Part shown: positions 41,861 through 45,223 of the stretch, piece by piece
Numbering within the stretch: position 1 is the stretch's first letter
Layout: each line of letters opens with the position of its first letter
Assembly: GCA_051846895.1 (NCBI GenBank)
Contig: JBPYCQ010000020.1
Location: 1 to 45,223, forward strand
Length of the DNA stretch: 45,223 nucleotides
Direction of reading: 5' to 3'
Source of the DNA: CALKAL01 sp051846895
GTDB taxonomy: Bacteria > Bacillota > Bacilli > Bacillales > Alkalibacillaceae
The notes under the pieces: model-generated
Database searches by the model: none
Told to the model about the DNA's origin: nothing
The model's input: the letters and a program-made list of their open reading frames with translations, nothing else
Translations under genes and position numbers: made by a program

Positions 41861-41887
41861 ATATCGGATAAAAAAATATAAAATTTA
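41861..41887 (-). promoter_or_regulatory. Sigma-D (SigD) promoter of the giant flagellin
   Basis: On the minus strand TAAA, 15 bp, then TCCGATAT, matching the sigma-D consensus TAAA-N15-GCCGATAT in all but one base. It lies about 100 bp before the start codon, leaving a leader of roughly 90 nt. GGGTGA precedes ATG 41763. The rest of the 493-bp gap between flagellin and deaminase (41764-42256) holds no gene. Confidence 0.85.
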
Positions 41888-42136
41888 GGTAAAAATGTAT
41901 TTTACTCAAAAACTATTTTAAAATATTAACTTCAATTTCATGTACTATTTTTCATCATCATAAATATTCCTATCTCCATAAGAATCACTTATCGTTTGTA
42001 GGGCAAAAATTCTTCCACCTTATCAGATGATCTATTTGCTATTTGTTCATCACTTAAGCCTTTTATTTGTATAGTTCAACTCATAATCTTTAAGGACATA
42101 GTACAATCTGTGTTAAAGTAAAAAATATCACAAAAA

Positions 42137-42167
42137 AACAGCATTGATTTTCCCTATCAATACTGTT
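42137..42167 (-). terminator. Terminator downstream of the deaminase gene
   Basis: An 11-bp stem with one mismatch (AACAGTATTGA / TCAATGCTGTT on the minus strand) and a 9-nt loop is followed by seven Ts, about 90 bp past the deaminase stop. Confidence 0.7.
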
Positions 42168-42256
42168 CTTATAAGCCTAATTACGGTAATCGTAAATTGG
42201 ATTGAAGGCTAAAGTCTAAACCCGTAACCGTTTTACACGTATGAAGCACAGTATAT

Positions 42257-42739
42257 TCAACCTCTTCCCGCATGAAGCTGACGATGGAGCTCCCGAACTT
42301 GCTCCGCTAATTCAGGCACAGGACCATCGACCGTCGTATCACGAATGACATCTTGAATAGGAAGATTCCGAACGCGAGAAGGACCAACCCCCAATTCACT
42401 TAACCATTGTACTAGCTGTTCAGATGAACTTGCATATACAATCCGTCCTAAACCAACCCACCCGTGAGCTGCAGCACACATCGGGCAATGTTCACCCGAA
42501 GTATAGACTGTTGCCTTGCTCCTTTCTTCAGGTGTCATGTTTTGAGCTGCCCACCTTGCAATCGCAAACTCCGGATGTTGTGTATGGTCTCCTCCTGCCA
42601 CATGGTTATGATCTTCAAATAGCACTTCGCCGCTAGCTGAAACAAGAACAGAACCAAACGGCTCATCACCTTTCTCCAATGCCGTTTTTGCTAATTCAAC
42701 ACAACGGCGTAGGTATTTCATGTCTGAATCACTAATCAT
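42257..42739 (-). CDS. Nucleoside/guanine deaminase-like zinc enzyme (CDA superfamily)
   Basis: A 160-residue cytidine-deaminase-fold protein. The zinc and proton-shuttle motif is HPE (in THPEFAIARWA? positioned as QHPEFAIARWAAQNM near 55) and the Cys pair is EHCPMCAAAHGW near 84, close to the TSxEPCPMC motif of guanine and tRNA adenosine deaminases. HAE is replaced by HPE and EPC by EHC, so activity may be altered. The frame opens at 42796, but GGGGAGG lies before ATG 42739 (MISDSDMKYL). It is monocistronic. Confidence 0.82.
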   Translation of the reverse strand: MISDSDMKYLRRCVELAKTALEKGDEPFGSVLVSASGEVLFEDHNHVAGGDHTQHPEFAIARWAAQNMTPEERSKATVYTSGEHCPMCAAAHGWVGLGRIVYASSSEQLVQWLSELGVGPSRVRNLPIQDVIRDTTVDGPVPELAEQVRELHRQLHAGRG

Positions 42740-42873
42740 AATGAATCCTCCCCGCTTTTTATTTTTAGTAAGTCTATTCAAGAACTTGTCCCACATGAGA
42801 GATACTGATACCTAGTTATTCACTCTATTTTAGTTACGTTACGTTTCCCAATCATGTACTGTAGTAAGTATTC

Positions 42874-43914
42874 CTAATCTGAAGTTATTTCAGAAACAGT
42901 TACAAATTCATACCCTTCTTCTTCTAAGAACTTTAATACTAATACTACTGCTTCAACGGTAGTGTCATGAATATCGTGCATAAGAATTACGGATCCATCT
43001 GTGACATTTTCCTTAACTATGCTTAATATCTCATCTGGATCATGTGATTTCCAATCCAATGTATCTACCGTCCATAAAGTTGGAGGCATCCCGATAACTT
43101 CTCGTACTTGATCATTTAAAGCACCATACGGCGGTCGGAATACAGTAGGTTTTTTCCCAGTTGCATTCTGTATGACATTAATAGTCGTTTGGACTTCTCG
43201 ATTAATCTCTTCTCTACCAAGTGAAGTTAAATTTCTGTGACTCCACGTATGATTTCCCAATTCATGACCTTTCTCTGCAATTGTATTGGCAATATCAGGA
43301 TAGAAATCAACCCTGTTCCCCAGCATAAAAAAGGTGGCTTTGGCATTATATTCATCTAATAGTTCATGAATTTCTAATGTGTTCGTTGGGTGTGGGCCAT
43401 CATCAAATGTAAGAGCAACCCGTTTATTACTAGGTGATGTATCCTGTTCTGAACCTTTATCTGAATCATCTTCATCACTCGGTTCCGGGGTTTCTAAATC
43501 ATCTTCCTCATCTGGTTCGGGAGCCTCATCACTCTCACTCTCAAGGTCTAATTTTTCTTTCCACTCATCTGTTAATAATTCTTTCATTTTATTAAGTGGT
43601 ATTGATATTTCTGGTGAACCTGCTGCACCAGCCGTAACCTCATATTTATCGAATTTAAAGACAACAGACTTATCTGTGAGATACATATTTGAAAATTTAT
43701 TATTCACGTCTTCAGTCCATTTCTTTAAAAGCTCCTCAAAAAGATAAGACTTTTCTTGCTTTTCAAATTCCTCAAGCAATAGATGGTATATCTTGTCCCT
43801 ATTCTGCTCACTATCAATCAATATCTCTGTCTGCTGAATAAATCTTTTATTATTGATATCAACTAGCAATACTTTTGAACTTTGATAACCATTTGCACCA
43901 GCAACTAACTTTTC
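42874..43914 (-). pseudogene. PdaC-like polysaccharide deacetylase, N-terminus lost at IS21 junction
   Basis: The open frame continues upstream of TTG 43869 to about 43914 without any ATG and then meets a stop inside istA. The first part (VFKFDKYEVTAGAAGSPEIS near residue 65) is the DUF3298/RsiV-like domain, an acidic linker (about 115-150) follows, then an intact CE4 catalytic domain: TFDDGPHPTNT, HTWSHRNL, RPPYG and LMHDIH. PdaC-type proteins have an N-terminal membrane anchor and a DUF4163 part in front; both are missing here. It may be a non-secreted remnant. Expression from TTG 43869 has no good ribosome site, so it is probably silent. Confidence 0.75.
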
Positions 43915-45110
43915 TTTTCAAATGTTTTCAAATAATGATAGATATCCATTTCCCACTGATGAACGCCCCAGTTTCGAGAATGAGTCGTTACATACTCTCC
44001 ATCAATAAACAACCGTATTTCTTCAGCCCCTACTTTTGCTCGAATATATTTCCCTACATGTCCCTCAGGGACAGAATAATGATTTTGTTTAATGACTACA
44101 GTACTATATTTGTCAACTCGACATTCTACTAGTTCTGCTGCATCAAACGGTTGAATCATCGTCATACCAATCGCGGCTTTTTCATGATCCATTAAGTTTT
44201 TATGTTTTTCCTTATGCTCATGGTGTAATCGTTGATTTAGCTTTTTTATAACCTCTATTAAGTATTCATTCGCTTCTGCTACACTATCAAATGTATATAT
44301 TGATGAAAAGGCTTTTCGTCGGACGAATTCAACACTTCTTTCAACATGTCCTTTCTCATTTCCCTTTCTTACCTCACATAAGCGAATACGAAATTGATAA
44401 TAGTCCGACAATTGTACCATAGGCTCGGTTATCGTTTTTTCATTGCCTATAAAGGACTTCACGACAGTTCTCATGTTGTCATAGGTAAATACCTCTGGTA
44501 TAAAACCTAAATGTTCAATCAATTTTGTATGTACATCTATAACACATATTTGTGTTTCGGACTCATATAATCTTGCGAACCGGTAATTACTATAAGGCAA
44601 TGTAAAGACGGCCAATGAATAACTTCGTATCTTACCATCAATCTCTAACTTTACTTCCCCCCAATCAAATTCAACTTCTGCACCTGGTTCACAATATTTG
44701 CGAATGTAAACTTCTTTCTTTTTTGCTGTTTCTTGATTGACATAATTTCTTACAGTTGTATAACTAATGTTGTATCCCTGATCAAGTAGGGCTTCATACA
44801 TATCAACTATTTTCATTTGTTGTTTAGCCATGTAGTGTTCTTGTTTCCATCTATTTTCCGCAATATATTGTTGTAATTGTTGCTGAATCTCTTCCGTTAA
44901 AACCCTTTTGGGACTAACTCTTGGTTTATATGTCGGGACACTCACAATATTTTCGGTAATAGGCAGATGTCTAACATCTTTTTGCTTACTATTCTCAAAT
45001 TCTTGAATATATTTTCTGACTGTATTTCTTGATGTGTTTGTTATTTTTGCTATACTTCGTTGGCTTTCTCCCTTTAAAAACCGTTGAATTATTTTTTGTT
45101 TTCTATTCAA
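43905..45110 (-). CDS. istA: IS21-family transposase IstA, truncated at C-terminus
   Basis: Transposase of IS21/IS5376 type. It has an N-terminal HTH (SQRSIAKITNTSRNTVRKYI), then an integrase-like core with Asp in EFDWGEVKLEID, DVHTKLIEHL and EVFTYDNMRTVV, and Glu in GNEKGHVERSVEFVRRKAF. It ends WEMDIYHYLKTFEKKS, where relatives go on for roughly 90 residues (KPGAL...), so the end is missing. istB, which normally follows at once, is absent. TTG 45110 with GGAGTGAT upstream is favoured over ATG 45167, which has no site. The stop is provided by the deacetylase-side DNA. Probably inactive. Confidence 0.85.
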   Translation of the reverse strand: MNRKQKIIQRFLKGESQRSIAKITNTSRNTVRKYIQEFENSKQKDVRHLPITENIVSVPTYKPRVSPKRVLTEEIQQQLQQYIAENRWKQEHYMAKQQMKIVDMYEALLDQGYNISYTTVRNYVNQETAKKKEVYIRKYCEPGAEVEFDWGEVKLEIDGKIRSYSLAVFTLPYSNYRFARLYESETQICVIDVHTKLIEHLGFIPEVFTYDNMRTVVKSFIGNEKTITEPMVQLSDYYQFRIRLCEVRKGNEKGHVERSVEFVRRKAFSSIYTFDSVAEANEYLIEVIKKLNQRLHHEHKEKHKNLMDHEKAAIGMTMIQPFDAAELVECRVDKYSTVVIKQNHYSVPEGHVGKYIRAKVGAEEIRLFIDGEYVTTHSRNWGVHQWEMDIYHYLKTFEKKS

Positions 45111-45223
45111 TGAAATCACTCCTGGTTTCCCCCTTAATATCAATTTGATATTAAGGTAATTTTCCATCAGAGTGGTTCACTTTTCAATTGCGATTGTGGT
45201 TCATTTTTAAGTTAACATATACA
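43908..45223 (-). mobile_element. IS21-family element, partial (istB and far end missing)
   Basis: The left part of an IS21 element lies at the right edge of the window, with istA reading leftward. Copies of GTGGTTCAYTTTT at 45172-45184 and 45196-45208, 24 bp apart, are of the repeated end type of IS21. A perfect 11-bp inverted repeat (CCTTAATATCA / TGATATTAAGG, 45132-45156) sits in the istA leader. The other end and istB were lost when the element fused to the deacetylase gene. The outer tip may extend beyond 45223. Confidence 0.75.

Noticed and set aside
43379..43747. Ser-rich 122-residue plus-strand ORF
   Set aside because: It is antisense to the acidic Glu/Asp linker of the deacetylase, and such linkers give Ser-rich shadows.

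Overview
The window looks like a chromosomal segment of a low-GC Gram-positive rod of the family Bacillaceae. The evidence is AT-rich DNA with strong AGGAGG-type ribosome binding sites, B. subtilis-type regulators (a yybP-ykoY manganese riboswitch, an Ile T-box leader, a CcpA cre site, a sigma-D flagellin promoter, an Sda-type sporulation checkpoint protein) and many YoaS/YozG/YczE-class genes. Species cannot be read from the sequence. No rRNA, tRNA, CRISPR array or prophage structural gene was seen. Both edges are insertion-sequence remnants: an ISLre2-type transposase runs in from the left, and an IS21-type istA, cut at its C-terminus, lies at the right.

Layout. 1-6.7 kb: ISLre2 tail, a frameshifted Cache-GGDEF diguanylate cyclase, an SDR dehydrogenase, a TerC membrane protein under a Mn2+ riboswitch, an intergenic array of 21-bp repeats, a metallophosphoesterase, and an acyl-CoA thioesterase whose only visible upstream signal is a cobalamin riboswitch with terminator. 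6.7-17.5 kb: an exopolysaccharide locus in several transcription units, with a flippase, two ATP-grasp ligases, an initiating sugar transferase, an epimerase, a one-piece Wzz/BY-kinase with its PHP-type phosphatase, a polysaccharide deacetylase, a GT4 glycosyltransferase and an O-antigen-ligase/polymerase-type membrane protein. 17.7-25 kb: metabolic and small membrane genes (YczE, 3-hydroxyacyl-CoA dehydrogenase, malate:quinone oxidoreductase, GNAT, several very small proteins) and a second 21-bp array. 25-34.3 kb: transporters (CPA1 antiporter with a TrkA-like tail, small-multidrug-export protein, HrtBA-like ABC exporter, T-box-controlled BrnQ, EamA permease), a YiiX-like cysteine peptidase and a YozG/YoaS pair. 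34.4-38.2 kb: a MITE-like palindromic element with a target duplication, an aldehyde dehydrogenase/DUF779 operon with a cre site, a VOC protein, and a divergent XRE regulator/Sda module with two identical operators exactly 60 bp apart. 38.3-45.2 kb: a 1136-residue modular flagellin with a sigma-D promoter, a deaminase, a polysaccharide deacetylase lacking its N-terminus, and the IS21 remnant that abuts it.

How the genes work together. The polysaccharide genes form a plausible Wzx/Wzy pathway: the sugar transferase loads undecaprenyl phosphate, GT4 extends, the flippase exports, the ligase/polymerase-type protein polymerises, the BY-kinase/phosphatase pair sets chain length, and the deacetylase and ATP-grasp enzymes modify the product. 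Surface and lifestyle decisions recur: c-di-GMP synthesis, exopolysaccharide, flagellin and a sporulation checkpoint protein lie within 45 kb.

The most unusual items are the giant flagellin with about eight repeated all-beta-looking modules, the XRE/sORF/Sda module, the B12 riboswitch in front of a thioesterase, and the two unrelated intergenic arrays that share an exact 21-bp period.
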